This document shows, piece by piece, positions 27,240 to 37,203 of a DNA stretch of 64,000 nt (within the stretch, counting starts at the first letter, position 1; the number at the start of each line of letters is the position of its first letter). Below the pieces are notes generated by a model. It did no database searches. It saw nothing but the letters and a program-made list of their open reading frames with translations, and was not told the DNA's origin. Location of the stretch: the NCBI RefSeq assembly GCF_900106095.1, contig NZ_FNUD01000002.1:4423501-4487500 (forward strand). The letters run 5' to 3'. The position numbers and the translations under genes were made by a program. The DNA is from Pseudomonas deceptionensis (GTDB taxonomy: Bacteria; Pseudomonadota; Gammaproteobacteria; Pseudomonadales; Pseudomonadaceae).

Positions 27240-28946
27240 TTAAGTGGACGGCATGGCTTTCGGCTCGCGCGCCTCCAGCTCCTGAATACTGATCTCGCGC
27301 ATTTTGAATTTCTGGATCTTGCCAGTCACTGTCATCGGGAATGCGTCCACAAACTTGAAGTAGCGCGGCGTTTTAAAGTGCGCAATGCGCGACTTGCACC
27401 AGGTTTGCAACTCCAGCTCGTTGGCGGCATGGCCGGGGTGGAACTTGATCCACGCCACGATTTCCTCACCGTACTTGGCGTCAGGCACGCCCACAATCTG
27501 CACGTCTGCCACCGCCGGGTGGGTGAAAAAGAACTCTTCCAGCTCCCGCGGGTAAATATTCTCGCCACCTCGAATGATCATGTCCTTGTTGCGCCCTACG
27601 ATGCGCACATACCCCTGCTCATCCATCTGCGCCAGGTCGCCGGTATGCATCCAACCTTCGCCATCAATGGCATCAGCGGTGGCCTGCGAATTGTTCCAGT
27701 ACCCGAGCATCACGCTGTAGCCCCGGGTGCACAGCTCGCCAATCTCACCTCGCGCAACGACATTGCCCTCGGCATCAATCAGCTTGTTCTCCAGTTGCGG
27801 CTGGGTGCGACCCACCGTGGTAACACGCAATTCCAGGTCGTCCGCAGGACCGGTCTGGATCGACACAGGGCTGGTTTCGGTCATGCCATAAGCAATTTGC
27901 ACTTCACCCATGTGCATCTCACTGATCACGCGCCGCATCACCTCGATCGGGCACGTCGCCCCGGCCATGATCCCGGTACGCAAACTCGACAGATCAAACT
28001 CGGCGCGCCGGGGGTGATCGAGCATGGCAATAAACATGGTCGGCACGCCATACAGCCCTGTGGCCCGCTCTTGCGCAACGGCTTGCAGGGTCAGGCCCGG
28101 GTCGAATGCCTCACCGGGATAAATCATCGTGGTGCCGTGCGTCACACAGCCCAGGTTGCCCATCACCATGCCAAAACAGTGATAGAGCGGCACCGGAATC
28201 ACCAGTCGGTCGCTGGCCGTCAGCCCCAGGCTTTCACCGACCATATAGCCATTGTTGAGAATATTGTGATGGCTCAGGGTCGCGCCTTTGGGGAAGCCGG
28301 TGGTGCCCGAGGTGTATTGAATATTCACCGCTTGATCGAACTGCACGCAGGCTTCGCGGACCTGGAGCTGCTCATCGGTCACCTCGCCGCCCAACGTGGC
28401 AAGTTGCGCCCAGGGCAGGAAGCCCGCAGGCGGCTCAGGGTCGAGGCTGATAACGCCACGCAATTCGGCAAAGCGCGCGCAATCCAGGGCCCCCGCCGGC
28501 TGCCCGGCCAGTTCCGGCACCAGCTCCTGAAGCATGGCGTGGTAGTTGGAGGTCTTGAAGGACCCCGCGCTGACCAGCCACTGGCACCCCGATTGTTTGA
28601 GCACGTATTCCAGCTCCGAGAGCCGGTATGCAGGGTTGATATTGACCAGGACCACGCCGATTTTGGCACTGGCAAACTGGCTGATAAACCACTGGGCACA
28701 GTTCGGCGCCCACACCCCGAGCCGGTCACCAACCTGCAAGCCCAAAGCCATCAACGCCCTGGCATGCAGATCCACCGCCCGGGCCAATTGCGCCCAGGTG
28801 TAGCGTTGTTGCTGATGGCACACCACCAACGCTTCCCCGTCAGGGTAACGCGCGGCTGTCCGATCGAAAGCCTGACCGATGGTCATCGCCAGCAGCGCTT
28901 TGTCTTGCGCGCCCTGGCTGTAACTGGGGACAGATTGCGGCTTCAT
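27240..28946 (-). CDS. AMP-binding acyl-CoA synthetase
   Basis: Activates a carboxylic acid to its CoA thioester through an acyl-adenylate. The 568-residue product has the adenylate-forming motifs [16 protein letters not shown] (P-loop), [10 protein letters not shown], the [22 protein letters not shown] core with the hinge Asp, [17 protein letters not shown] and the C-terminal catalytic Lys region [12 protein letters not shown]. The start at 28946 has AAGGAG 5 nt upstream; a longer frame to 29153 crosses the liuA promoter. It is divergent from liuA and shares the LiuR-site region, so it is probably co-regulated. Likely substrates are branched or medium-chain acids. Confidence 0.92.
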   Translation of the reverse strand: MKPQSVPSYSQGAQDKALLAMTIGQAFDRTAARYPDGEALVVCHQQQRYTWAQLARAVDLHARALMALGLQVGDRLGVWAPNCAQWFISQFASAKIGVVLVNINPAYRLSELEYVLKQSGCQWLVSAGSFKTSNYHAMLQELVPELAGQPAGALDCARFAELRGVISLDPEPPAGFLPWAQLATLGGEVTDEQLQVREACVQFDQAVNIQYTSGTTGFPKGATLSHHNILNNGYMVGESLGLTASDRLVIPVPLYHCFGMVMGNLGCVTHGTTMIYPGEAFDPGLTLQAVAQERATGLYGVPTMFIAMLDHPRRAEFDLSSLRTGIMAGATCPIEVMRRVISEMHMGEVQIAYGMTETSPVSIQTGPADDLELRVTTVGRTQPQLENKLIDAEGNVVARGEIGELCTRGYSVMLGYWNNSQATADAIDGEGWMHTGDLAQMDEQGYVRIVGRNKDMIIRGGENIYPRELEEFFFTHPAVADVQIVGVPDAKYGEEIVAWIKFHPGHAANELELQTWCKSRIAHFKTPRYFKFVDAFPMTVTGKIQKFKMREISIQELEAREPKAMPST

Positions 28947-29037
28947 GACAACTCCTTTTGTGATTTTTTTGGGAGCATAAGTACGGCGCCAGTCCGGCGC
29001 CGTCTCAATTGAAGAATAGCAAGCACTCTGGCTGAAG

Positions 29038-29095
29038 TTGACGTTAACGTAAAGGTCGTTGACAGTCGTGACCGCCAAGTTTACGTTAACGTAAA
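29038..29095. promoter_or_regulatory. Paired LiuR-type operators in the liuA promoter region
   Basis: Two 16-bp palindromes, TTGACGTTAACGTAAA (29038-29053) and TTTACGTTAACGTAAA (29080-29095), lie 42 bases centre to centre, about four helical turns. They sit between the divergent acyl-CoA synthetase and liuA genes and match the site before liuR. Confidence 0.78.
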
Positions 29096-29151
29096 GGTTA
29101 TCAATGGCGACGCAGTACACGCCCCCATAAGAACAACGATCAAGGTGCCCC

Positions 29152-30315
29152 ATGAGCTACCCGACTTTGAACTTCGCCCTGGGCGAAACCATCGACATGC
29201 TGCGCGATCAGGTCCAGGCCTTCGTTGCCGCCGAACTGGCGCCGCGGGCGGCGCAGATCGACAAGGACAACCTGTTCCCGGCCGACATGTGGCGCAAGTT
29301 CGGTGACATGGGCTTGCTCGGCATCACCGTCCCTGAAGAATACGGCGGCACCGGCCTGAGCTACCTGGCCCACGTGGTGGCGATGGAAGAAATCAGCCGC
29401 GGTTCAGCGTCCGTCGCCCTCTCCTACGGCGCGCACTCCAACCTCTGCGTCAACCAGATCAACCGCAACGGCACCCATGAACAAAAACTCAAGTACCTGC
29501 CCAAGCTGATCAGCGGCGAACACGTGGGCGCACTGGCCATGAGCGAGCCAAATGCCGGTTCCGACGTGGTCTCCATGAAACTGCGTGCCGACAAGCGCGG
29601 CGATCACTACGTACTCAACGGCAGCAAAACCTGGATCACCAACGGCCCCGACGCCAGCACCTACGTGATCTACGCCAAAACCGACATTGAGAAGAACGCC
29701 CACGGCATCAGTGCGTTTATCGTGGAGCGCGACTGGAAAGGCTTCAGCCGCAGCAAGCATTTCGACAAGCTCGGCATGCGTGGCTCGAACACCAGCGAAC
29801 TGTTTTTCGACGACGTTGAAGTCCCTGAAGAGAACCTGCTGGGCACCCTCAACGCCGGGGTCAAAGTGCTGATGAGCGGCCTTGATTACGAACGCGTGGT
29901 GCTGTCCGGCGGCCCGACCGGGATCATGCAGGCGTGCATGGACCTGGTGGTGCCTTACATCCACGACCGCAAGCAGTTCGGCCAGAGCATCGGCGAATTC
30001 CAGCTGATCCAGGGCAAGGTCGCGGACATGTACACCCAGCTCAATGCCAGCCGTGCCTACCTGTATGCCGTGGCCGCCGCGTGCGAGCGTGGCGAAACCA
30101 CCCGCAAGGATGCCGCCGGAGTGATTTTGTACAGCGCTGAACGCGCCACCCAAATGGCCCTCGACGCGATCCAGATTCTGGGGGGCAACGGCTACATCAA
30201 CGAATTCCCTGCCGGACGCCTGCTGCGTGACGCCAAGCTGTATGAAATCGGCGCTGGCACCAGCGAAATCCGACGCATGCTGATTGGTCGTGAACTCTTC
30301 AACGAAACTCGCTAA
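29152..30315 (+). CDS. liuA: Isovaleryl-CoA dehydrogenase
   Basis: FAD enzyme oxidising isovaleryl-CoA to 3-methylcrotonyl-CoA in leucine degradation, passing electrons to ETF. The 387-residue product has the acyl-CoA dehydrogenase motifs [30 protein letters not shown], and the isovaleryl-type active-site region [19 protein letters not shown] containing the Glu catalytic base in YER, plus the C-terminal [35 protein letters not shown]. First of four closely spaced genes liuABCD, behind two LiuR sites. Confidence 0.95.
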   Translation: MSYPTLNFALGETIDMLRDQVQAFVAAELAPRAAQIDKDNLFPADMWRKFGDMGLLGITVPEEYGGTGLSYLAHVVAMEEISRGSASVALSYGAHSNLCVNQINRNGTHEQKLKYLPKLISGEHVGALAMSEPNAGSDVVSMKLRADKRGDHYVLNGSKTWITNGPDASTYVIYAKTDIEKNAHGISAFIVERDWKGFSRSKHFDKLGMRGSNTSELFFDDVEVPEENLLGTLNAGVKVLMSGLDYERVVLSGGPTGIMQACMDLVVPYIHDRKQFGQSIGEFQLIQGKVADMYTQLNASRAYLYAVAAACERGETTRKDAAGVILYSAERATQMALDAIQILGGNGYINEFPAGRLLRDAKLYEIGAGTSEIRRMLIGRELFNETR

Positions 30316-30326
30316 GGAGCCTGCGC

Positions 30327-31934
30327 ATGTCCATCTTGCATACGACGATCAACCCGCGCTCGGCTGAGTTCGCCACCAACCGCGACGCCATGCTCAAACA
30401 GGTTGAAGCCTTGCGCGCCCTGCTCGATCAGGTGCAACAGGGCGGCGGGGCCAAGGCCCAGGAGCGCCACACCTCACGTGGCAAGTTGCTGCCCCGCGAA
30501 CGCATTGACCGCCTGCTGGACAGCGGCTCCCCCTTCCTGGAGCTGAGTCAGCTGGCGGCCTACGACGTATACGGCGAAGACGTTCCTGCTGCAGGAATAA
30601 TCGCCGGTATTGGCCGGGTCGAAGGCGTGGAGTGCATGATTGTGGCCAACGACGCCACGGTCAAAGGCGGCTCGTACTACCCGCTAACCGTCAAAAAACA
30701 CCTGCGGGCGCAAACCATCGCCGAGCAAAACCGCTTGCCGTGCATCTACCTGGTGGACTCGGGCGGGGCCAATCTGCCGCGCCAGGATGAGGTGTTCCCG
30801 GACCGCGAGCACTTTGGGCGGATTTTCTTCAACCAGGCCAACATGAGCGCGGCGGGCATCCCGCAAATTGCCGTGGTCATGGGCTCATGCACAGCAGGCG
30901 GTGCCTATGTGCCGGCCATGGCCGACGAAGCCATTATGGTGCGTCAGCAAGCGACCATCTTTCTGGCCGGCCCGCCGCTGGTAAAAGCGGCCACGGGCGA
31001 AGTGGTGAGTGCTGAGGACCTGGGCGGTGCCGATGTGCATTGCAAGATTTCGGGAGTGGCCGACCACTACGCCGACAGCGACGAGCACGCACTGGCACTG
31101 GCCCGACGCAGCGTCGCCAACCTCAACTGGCGCAAGTTGGGCCAACTGCAACAACGCACCCCGCTGGCACCGCTGTATGGCCGTGACGAGCTGTACGGCA
31201 TCGTCCCTGCCGATGCCAAGCAACCCTTCGATGTGCGCGAAGTGATTGCACGGCTGGTGGATGGCTCGGTATTCGATGAATTCAAAGCTCTGTTCGGTAC
31301 CACGCTGGTGTGCGGCTTCGCCTATTTGCACGGCTATCCGGTAGCGATCCTGGCCAACAACGGGATCCTGTTTGCCGAGGCCGCACAAAAAGGCGCGCAT
31401 TTCATTGAGTTGGCGTGCCAGCGCGGCATCCCATTGGTGTTCCTGCAAAACATCACCGGTTTTATGGTCGGGCAAAAATACGAAGCCGGTGGCATCGCCA
31501 AGCACGGGGCCAAACTGGTAACCGCCGTGGCGTGCGCAAAAGTTCCGAAATTTACCGTGATCATCGGCGGCAGTTTTGGCGCCGGCAACTACGGTATGTG
31601 CGGCCGTGCATACGACCCGCGTTTTCTGTGGATGTGGCCCAACGCACGGATCGGCGTGATGGGCGCCGAACAGGCCGCTGGCGTGCTGGTGCAGGTCAAG
31701 CGTGAGCAGGCCGAACGCAATGGCGTTGCGTTCTCGGCCCAGGAAGAGGCCGACATCAAACAGCCGATCCTTGACCAGTACGAACACCAGGGCCACCCCT
31801 ACTACTCCAGTGCCCGCCTGTGGGATGACGGCGTGATCGACCCTGCACAAACCCGCGACGTGCTGGCGCTGGGCCTGTCGGCGGCACTCAATGCCCCGAT
31901 CGACGCCACGCGCTTTGGCGTGTTCCGGATGTAA
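30327..31934 (+). CDS. liuB: Methylcrotonyl-CoA carboxylase carboxyltransferase subunit
   Basis: Beta subunit of biotin-dependent 3-methylcrotonyl-CoA carboxylase, 535 residues. Carboxyltransferase features are the N-terminal [99 protein letters not shown] and [37 protein letters not shown]. Starts 11 bases after liuA with AAGGAG-like spacing. It works with LiuD. Confidence 0.95.
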   Translation: MSILHTTINPRSAEFATNRDAMLKQVEALRALLDQVQQGGGAKAQERHTSRGKLLPRERIDRLLDSGSPFLELSQLAAYDVYGEDVPAAGIIAGIGRVEGVECMIVANDATVKGGSYYPLTVKKHLRAQTIAEQNRLPCIYLVDSGGANLPRQDEVFPDREHFGRIFFNQANMSAAGIPQIAVVMGSCTAGGAYVPAMADEAIMVRQQATIFLAGPPLVKAATGEVVSAEDLGGADVHCKISGVADHYADSDEHALALARRSVANLNWRKLGQLQQRTPLAPLYGRDELYGIVPADAKQPFDVREVIARLVDGSVFDEFKALFGTTLVCGFAYLHGYPVAILANNGILFAEAAQKGAHFIELACQRGIPLVFLQNITGFMVGQKYEAGGIAKHGAKLVTAVACAKVPKFTVIIGGSFGAGNYGMCGRAYDPRFLWMWPNARIGVMGAEQAAGVLVQVKREQAERNGVAFSAQEEADIKQPILDQYEHQGHPYYSSARLWDDGVIDPAQTRDVLALGLSAALNAPIDATRFGVFRM

Positions 31935-31969
31935 GCCCGCTCCCCCAGCCACTTTAAGGACTGACGGAC

Positions 31970-32788
31970 ATGATTGATTTCAACACCCTCGAACTGCACA
32001 CCGACCCCCGGGGCTTTGCCACCCTGTGGTTGAGTCGCGAGCAAAAGAACAATGCCTTCAATGCCGAGATGATCCGCGAGCTGATCCTTGCTCTGGACTT
32101 GGTGCAAGCCGACGCCAGCCTGCGCTTTCTGGTCCTGCGCGGGCGCGGCAAACATTTCAGCGCCGGTGCCGATCTGGCCTGGATGCAGCAATCGGCCGAG
32201 CTGGACTACAACACCAATCTCGACGACGCCCGCCACCTGGCCGAATTGATGTACAACCTGGCCAAGCTGAAAATGCCGACCCTGGCCGTAGTGCAAGGCG
32301 CAGCCTATGGTGGCGCGCTGGGCCTGATTAGCGCCTGCGATATGGCCATCGGCGCAGACGATGCCCAGTTCTGTTTGTCTGAAGTGCGCATTGGCCTGGC
32401 GCCAGCCGTGATCAGCCCCTTCGTGGTGCAGGCCATCGGTGAGCGCGCGGCGCGGCGCTACGCCCTGACCGCGGAACGTTTCAGCGGCGAGCGTGCCCGC
32501 GAACTGGGGTTGCTGTCCGAGTGCTACCCCCTCGGCGAACTTGAACAACATATCGCCCACTGGGTCGACAACCTGCTGCTCAACAGCCCGCAAGCCATGC
32601 GCTCGTGCAAGGACCTGCTGCGCGAAGTCAGCCATGGCGCGCCAACCCCGGCCATTCGCCGCTACTGCGAAAACGCCATTGCGCGGATTCGGGTCAGCCC
32701 TGAAGGCCAGGAAGGTTTGCGTGCCTTTCTGCAAAAACGTGCTCCCAGCTGGCAACCCGATCCATCGACTCAGGACCCGCGCTCATGA
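31970..32788 (+). CDS. liuC: Methylglutaconyl-CoA hydratase
   Basis: Enoyl-CoA hydratase/isomerase family enzyme converting 3-methylglutaconyl-CoA to HMG-CoA, 272 residues. Crotonase motifs: LRGRGKHFSAGADLAWMQ (oxyanion-hole region) and AYGGALGLISACDMAIGADDAQFCLSEVRIGLAPAVISPFV, with the catalytic Glu in the LSEVRIGL segment. Its stop overlaps the liuD start by 4 bases, so translation is coupled. Position between liuB and liuD confirms the pathway role. Confidence 0.93.
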   Translation: MIDFNTLELHTDPRGFATLWLSREQKNNAFNAEMIRELILALDLVQADASLRFLVLRGRGKHFSAGADLAWMQQSAELDYNTNLDDARHLAELMYNLAKLKMPTLAVVQGAAYGGALGLISACDMAIGADDAQFCLSEVRIGLAPAVISPFVVQAIGERAARRYALTAERFSGERARELGLLSECYPLGELEQHIAHWVDNLLLNSPQAMRSCKDLLREVSHGAPTPAIRRYCENAIARIRVSPEGQEGLRAFLQKRAPSWQPDPSTQDPRS

Positions 32789-34725
32789 CCGCCCCTCTTC
32801 TTACTTGCGTGTTGGTCGCCAACCGTGGCGAAATCGCCTGCCGGGTGATGCGCACAGCCAAAGCACTGGGCCTCTCGACCGTCGCGGTCCACAGCGCTAC
32901 CGATCGTGATGCGCGCCATTGCCGCGAAGCCGATATCTGCGTGGACCTGGGGGGCAGCAAGGCTGCCGACAGCTACCTGCGAATCGACAAAATCATCAGC
33001 GCGGCCAAGGCCAGCGGTGCTCAGGCCATCCATCCCGGCTACGGCTTCCTGTCGGAGAACGCTGACTTTGCTCGCGCCATTGAAGCCGCCGGGCTGATCT
33101 TCCTCGGGCCGCCCGCCAGTGCCATCGATGCCATGGGCAGCAAGTCGGCAGCCAAAGCCTTGATGGAAGTTGCAGGCGTCCCCCTGGTCCCTGGCTATCA
33201 CGGCGAAGCCCAGGACCTGGAAACCTTCCGCCTCGCCGCAGACCGCATCGGCTACCCGGTGTTGCTCAAAGCCACGGCAGGTGGCGGCGGCAAGGGCATG
33301 AAAGTGGTCGAAGACGTCAGCCAACTGGCCGAGGCGCTGGCCTCGGCCCAGCGTGAGGCCCTGTCATCCTTTGGCGATGCGCGGATGCTGGTCGAGAAGT
33401 ACGTGCTCAAACCGCGCCATGTGGAAATCCAGATCTTTGCCGATCAACACGGCAACTGCCTCTACCTCAATGAACGCGACTGCTCGATTCAGCGCCGTCA
33501 CCAGAAAGTGGTAGAAGAAGCACCAGCACCGGGCCTCAGTGCCGAGCAGCGCCAGGCCATGGGCGAAGCTGCCGTAAAGGCCGCGCAGACTATCGGCTAT
33601 GTGGGTGCCGGTACCGTGGAATTTTTACTGGATGCGCGGGGCGAGTTCTTCTTTATGGAGATGAACACGCGCTTGCAGGTTGAGCACCCGGTCACCGAAG
33701 CCATAACCGGGCTGGACCTGGTGGCCTGGCAAATCCGCGTGGCACGGGGTGAAGCCTTGCCCATCACCCAGGCGCAAGTGCCGTTACGTGGCCACGCCAT
33801 CGAAGTGCGTTTGTACGCTGAAGACCCGAGCCATGATTTTCTGCCCCAAACCGGGCGCCTCGAGGTGTATCGCGAATCCGCCGCAGGCCCTGGCAGACGG
33901 GTGGACAGCGGCGTCAGCGAGGGCGATGAGGTTTCACCTTTCTACGACCCGATGCTGGGCAAGCTGATTGCCTGGGGGGAAGACCGCGAACAGGCGCGCT
34001 TGCGGCTGCTGGCGATGCTCGACGAGTTCGCCATTGGCGGGTTGAAAACCAACCTGAGCTTTTTGCGCCGAATCATCGGACACCCGGCCTTCGCCGCTGC
34101 CGAACTCGATACCGGATTTATCCCGCGCTACCAAGAAGAACTGCTACCTGCTGCTCAGCCTCTGCCCACAGCTTTTTGGTCTGCTGCGGCGCAGGCCTTC
34201 CATCAAAGCCAGCCACCACAGGTACGCGGCGATGACACGGCCTCGCCCTGGTCAGCCAACAACGGCTTTCGCAGTGGCTTGCCGGCTCGCACCTTGCTGG
34301 CCCTGAACTGTAATGGCGAACAACAGGTCATCCACCTCAGTGGCAACACGGCCACTTTGCGCGATGAACACTTAGTCATCGAGCAGGACGGCGTACGGCG
34401 TCAGCATTTGGCCATTCGCCGGGCTGACACCCTGTACCTGCGCTGGGATGCCGAGCTGCACGGCGTGCGCCTGCACGACCAGATTGCTGCCGTCGGCGCC
34501 AGCCACGTTGCCCAAGGCGGCCTCACAGCCCCAATGAACGGCAGCATCGTGCGGGTACTGGTCGAAGTGGGCCAGACCGTTGAGGCTGGCGCGCAACTGG
34601 TGGTCCTCGAAGCCATGAAAATGGAACACAGCCTGCGGGCGCCCCACGGTGGCGTGATCAAAGCCTTGTTCTGCCTGGAAGGCGAGATGGTCAGCGAGGG
34701 CTCCGCCCTGGTCGAACTGGAATGA
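32785..34725 (+). CDS. liuD: Methylcrotonyl-CoA carboxylase biotin-containing subunit
   Basis: Alpha subunit of 3-methylcrotonyl-CoA carboxylase, 646 residues. The biotin carboxylase domain (1-450) shows VLVANRGEIACRVMRTAK, IHPGYGFLSENADFA, ATAGGGGKGMKVVED (ATP grasp), RDCSIQRRHQKVVEEAPAP and FFMEMNTRLQVEHPVTE. The C-terminal biotinyl domain has LEAMKMEHSLRAPHGGVI with the biotinylated Lys. It overlaps liuC and ends in a strong terminator. Confidence 0.95.
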   Translation: MTAPLLTCVLVANRGEIACRVMRTAKALGLSTVAVHSATDRDARHCREADICVDLGGSKAADSYLRIDKIISAAKASGAQAIHPGYGFLSENADFARAIEAAGLIFLGPPASAIDAMGSKSAAKALMEVAGVPLVPGYHGEAQDLETFRLAADRIGYPVLLKATAGGGGKGMKVVEDVSQLAEALASAQREALSSFGDARMLVEKYVLKPRHVEIQIFADQHGNCLYLNERDCSIQRRHQKVVEEAPAPGLSAEQRQAMGEAAVKAAQTIGYVGAGTVEFLLDARGEFFFMEMNTRLQVEHPVTEAITGLDLVAWQIRVARGEALPITQAQVPLRGHAIEVRLYAEDPSHDFLPQTGRLEVYRESAAGPGRRVDSGVSEGDEVSPFYDPMLGKLIAWGEDREQARLRLLAMLDEFAIGGLKTNLSFLRRIIGHPAFAAAELDTGFIPRYQEELLPAAQPLPTAFWSAAAQAFHQSQPPQVRGDDTASPWSANNGFRSGLPARTLLALNCNGEQQVIHLSGNTATLRDEHLVIEQDGVRRQHLAIRRADTLYLRWDAELHGVRLHDQIAAVGASHVAQGGLTAPMNGSIVRVLVEVGQTVEAGAQLVVLEAMKMEHSLRAPHGGVIKALFCLEGEMVSEGSALVELE

Positions 34726-34763
34726 AAAAAGGCGGATACCGTGATCGGTATCCGCCTTTTTTT
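34725..34763. terminator. Bidirectional terminator after liuD
   Basis: AAAAAAGGCGGATACC pairs with GGTATCCGCCTTTTTT around a 6-base loop, starting at the liuD stop. A- and T-runs on both sides let it also serve the convergent repressor gene. Confidence 0.93.
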
Positions 34764-34783
34764 GCAACCGTTGACCGCTGTAG

Positions 34784-35443
34784 CTAGAACTTGGCCGTGG
34801 CTTGCACCACCACCCCGATAATCTGGCAGCGCTCATCCAGCAAGGTCTTTGGATAGGTCGGATTGAGTGGCTTGAGGTAGCGTTGACCGCTTTCTTCGAT
34901 CAACTGCCGGAAGGTCGTGGTCTCGGACTCCGGCGTCAAGGCAATGACCATCTTGCCCGGTACGGCCTCGATATCCGGATCAACCAGAATCATCATCCCC
35001 TGGCCGATGCTCAGCCCCACCTGGGACGTCATGGCATCACCCGTCACTTGCAGCCAGAACGCCGCTCCTTTGGCGTAGTGATCGCTGACTTCGAAGATCG
35101 TACCGGGCGGCGCATAACCGACCTGAGCTTTCTCGTGAACCTGCCCTGCAGTCACCCAGTCCCTGACCGGATAACGGAAAGCCGAAGTGATGTCATAGGT
35201 GTATTCGTCCGGGCCGGACGTATCGCCTGTGCCTCTGCGCTCCCGAACGACCAGGGCGACTTCAAGGTGCTCAAGCCCAAGGGCATGCAGCACGTTGTTC
35301 ATCGTTTGCAAGTCGGGCTGACGGCGTTTATTGAGCCAATGACCGACTCCGCCCTGGGAAGCCCCGACGCGTTCGGCGAGTTTTTCTTGCGTGAGTTTTA
35401 GCTCGCGCAATTTCGTTCTGACTAAAGCGATCCATTTATCCAT
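34784..35443 (-). CDS. CI/PrtR-like repressor with inactive S24 peptidase domain
   Basis: 219-residue phage-type repressor: N-terminal helix-turn-helix (LKLTQEKLAERVGASQGGVGHWLNKRRQPD, about 15-44) and a C-terminal LexA/CI-like domain (about 95-215). The Ala-Gly pair that CI-type repressors cleave is present at residues 99-100 (WVTAGQV). The nucleophile position in GDSM reads GDAM (Ala137) and the Lys position reads Arg179 (TTTFRQLIEE). Both catalytic residues therefore appear lost, predicting a repressor not cleaved in the SOS response. ATG 35443 was chosen over a longer frame. It is divergent from a small gene across an AT-rich operator region. Confidence 0.85.
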   Translation of the reverse strand: MDKWIALVRTKLRELKLTQEKLAERVGASQGGVGHWLNKRRQPDLQTMNNVLHALGLEHLEVALVVRERRGTGDTSGPDEYTYDITSAFRYPVRDWVTAGQVHEKAQVGYAPPGTIFEVSDHYAKGAAFWLQVTGDAMTSQVGLSIGQGMMILVDPDIEAVPGKMVIALTPESETTTFRQLIEESGQRYLKPLNPTYPKTLLDERCQIIGVVVQATAKF

Positions 35444-35476
35444 CTGCCGAACAATACGGATTGAGAACGCCGCAAC

Positions 35477-35493
35477 AATACACATATTGTATT
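35477..35493. promoter_or_regulatory. Candidate operator of the CI-like repressor
   Basis: AATACA-CATAT-TGTATT is a 17-bp palindrome in the 129-base divergent region. Related half-sites occur near 35454 (ACAATACGG) and 35513-35530 (ATACTTTTTGTACTAT), so a multi-operator arrangement like that of lambdoid repressors is possible. Confidence 0.5.
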
Positions 35494-35572
35494 ATTTAAA
35501 TCAAACCATAAAATACTTTTTGTACTATTACTGTACTGCTGTTTCGATTCATCCCTCAAACGCAGGTAAACC

Positions 35573-35920
35573 ATGGCCCCAATACTAAAAATCCCGCTAG
35601 AGGACGAGCCCGAAACCGAGCTTGTTTCCTTGAAGGACTGCGCCGCAACCCAACGTGCGCTGGACTATTATTTGAAACCATCTGTTTCTCAGCACGTTTC
35701 TGAAAAGAAAGTGTTTCAGGTCTGCGATGGCCTGAGCCAGGAAGAAGCGCTGGTGCACGCGTCAGAATATTTGCAATGCGCAATTGCCAGCACCCTGGGT
35801 GCTGCCGAGTATCAGCAGAGTGCTCAGCGTGACTTTTTGATGGGCATCCTGTTTTTCATGGAATCTTCCAAGCAGTTGGTCGACAAGGCAATTGATGCAC
35901 AGCAGCTCCCTGCCAGCTGA
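35573..35920 (+). CDS. DUF3077/DUF6124-like small protein
   Basis: 115-residue soluble acidic protein. The stretch KVFQVCDGLSQEEALVHASEYLQCAIAS and the helical C-terminus ending SSKQLVDKAIDAQQ resemble small Pseudomonas proteins grouped in DUF3077 and DUF6124. Function unknown. It faces the CI-like repressor across shared operators and probably answers to it. It has its own terminator immediately after the stop. The A+T content of its promoter is higher than the surroundings. Confidence 0.65.
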   Translation: MAPILKIPLEDEPETELVSLKDCAATQRALDYYLKPSVSQHVSEKKVFQVCDGLSQEEALVHASEYLQCAIASTLGAAEYQQSAQRDFLMGILFFMESSKQLVDKAIDAQQLPAS

Positions 35921-35925
35921 TGCAA

Positions 35926-35965
35926 AAAAGGCGCTGGTTGCCCGACAAGAACACCAACGCCTTTT
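35926..35965. terminator. Bidirectional terminator
   Basis: AAAAGGCG pairs with CGCCTTTT, with a further TGGT/ACCA pairing inside, between the convergent DUF3077-like and leucine dehydrogenase genes. Confidence 0.75.
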
Positions 35966-35968
35966 CCA

Positions 35969-37021
35969 TCAAGCGTTCAGACGTTCCTGCGCGAGGCTGT
36001 CGGCAATGCTCGTGGTATTGCGATCCTGGGCTTTGGCCCTTAGAAATATCTGACGCAAGGTCTCACCAATGCCTTCGACATGCTGACGGACCTGTTCGGG
36101 TGTACCGCCGTTGTACTCGTAGGACACATCAATAATGCCGCCGGCATTGATCGCGTAATCCGGTGCATGCAGGCAGCCACGACGCCATAGCTCATCGGCA
36201 TGGCTGGCTTTGGCAAGCTGATTATTGGCCGCACCGGCAATCACCGGTGCCCGCAGCAGCTGCAAGGTTTCATCGTTGATGATGGCGCCCATCGCACACG
36301 GCGAGAACACGTCAACCTCCAGCCCGTAGATGTCTTGCGCACTCACCGTGTGGGCGCCCAGCTCGTCGACTGCACGGCGCACGTTCGCCTCCTGAATGTC
36401 GTGGACCCACAGTTCAGCCCCCGCCTCCTTGAGCTGCCGGGCCAGGTCGAAACCCACTTGCCCAAGGCCCTGAATGGCCACACGCAAGCCCGTGAGGTCG
36501 CTGCGACCCAGTCGCTGCAAGACGGCTTCGCGCAGGCCGATAAACACGCCCAGGGCCGTTGCAGGAGAAGGATCGCCACTGCGCGTGCCGCCACCCAACT
36601 GCTCACGCGTGCCCGCACCGACCACATGACGGGTGCGCTGACCCATCAGGGCCATTTCGGCAACACCGGTGCCAGAATCCGCCGCCGTGATGTAACGCCC
36701 GCCCATGCTCTCCACAAATTCGCCCATGGCCTGGAACAACGCTTCGCTCTTGTCCTTGCGAGGGTCACCAATGATCACCGCCTTGCCCCCGCCCAACGGC
36801 AACCCGGCCAGCGCCGACTTGTAGGTCATGCCACGGGACAGGCGCAGTACATCGTTCAAGGCTTGCTGTTCGTCGGCATACGGCCACATGCGGCAGCCGC
36901 CCAGAGCCGGGCCCAGGCGCGTGTTGTGCACCGCGATGATGGCCTTGAGGCCCGTGGCTTTGTCGTGGCAGAACTGGACTTGTTCGTGGTGATCGAATTC
37001 TGGGTGAGCAAAAATCGGCAT
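35969..37021 (-). CDS. Leucine dehydrogenase (Glu/Leu/Phe/Val family)
   Basis: NAD-dependent oxidative deamination of leucine and other branched-chain amino acids to 2-oxo acids. The 350-residue product has [12 protein letters not shown], the catalytic [15 protein letters not shown] with Lys80 (the same number as in Bacillus leucine dehydrogenase), [16 protein letters not shown], the NAD-binding [16 protein letters not shown] and GAANNQLA. It is divergent from an Lrp-type gene that probably senses the amino acid. It would feed the Liu pathway encoded 3 kb away after decarboxylation of the keto acid. Confidence 0.9.
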   Translation of the reverse strand: MPIFAHPEFDHHEQVQFCHDKATGLKAIIAVHNTRLGPALGGCRMWPYADEQQALNDVLRLSRGMTYKSALAGLPLGGGKAVIIGDPRKDKSEALFQAMGEFVESMGGRYITAADSGTGVAEMALMGQRTRHVVGAGTREQLGGGTRSGDPSPATALGVFIGLREAVLQRLGRSDLTGLRVAIQGLGQVGFDLARQLKEAGAELWVHDIQEANVRRAVDELGAHTVSAQDIYGLEVDVFSPCAMGAIINDETLQLLRAPVIAGAANNQLAKASHADELWRRGCLHAPDYAINAGGIIDVSYEYNGGTPEQVRQHVEGIGETLRQIFLRAKAQDRNTTSIADSLAQERLNA

Positions 37022-37203
37022 TTCGTTCTCTCTCTTGTTTTAGCCCTGGAAGCACACCAGACCGAAAAGTCAGTATCTGACCCAACGCCCGGTACGCAGC
37101 AAAAGAGTGAAGGTTTTGCTTGGGAATTTTCTTTCTAAATTGCAGGAAATGATCTGCTAACCTGCATGGATCATTCAAAAAAAATAAGAAATCAGACCTG
37201 TTC

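Noticed and set aside
27102-29012. 636-codon plus-strand frame opposite the acyl-CoA synthetase
   Set aside because: Antisense shadow; the minus strand encodes all adenylate-forming motifs.
35513-35530. LexA (SOS) box in the repressor promoter region
   Set aside because: The TACTTTTTGTAC-like sequence lacks the CTG-N10-CAG form; it fits better as a degenerate operator.
34784-35920. Prophage remnant
   Set aside because: Apart from the CI-like repressor and one small gene there are no integrase, structural, lysis or replication genes, and no flanking att-like repeats were seen; kept as a possible domesticated switch.
36200-37138. 312-codon frame opposite leucine dehydrogenase
   Set aside because: Antisense shadow with no recognisable domain.
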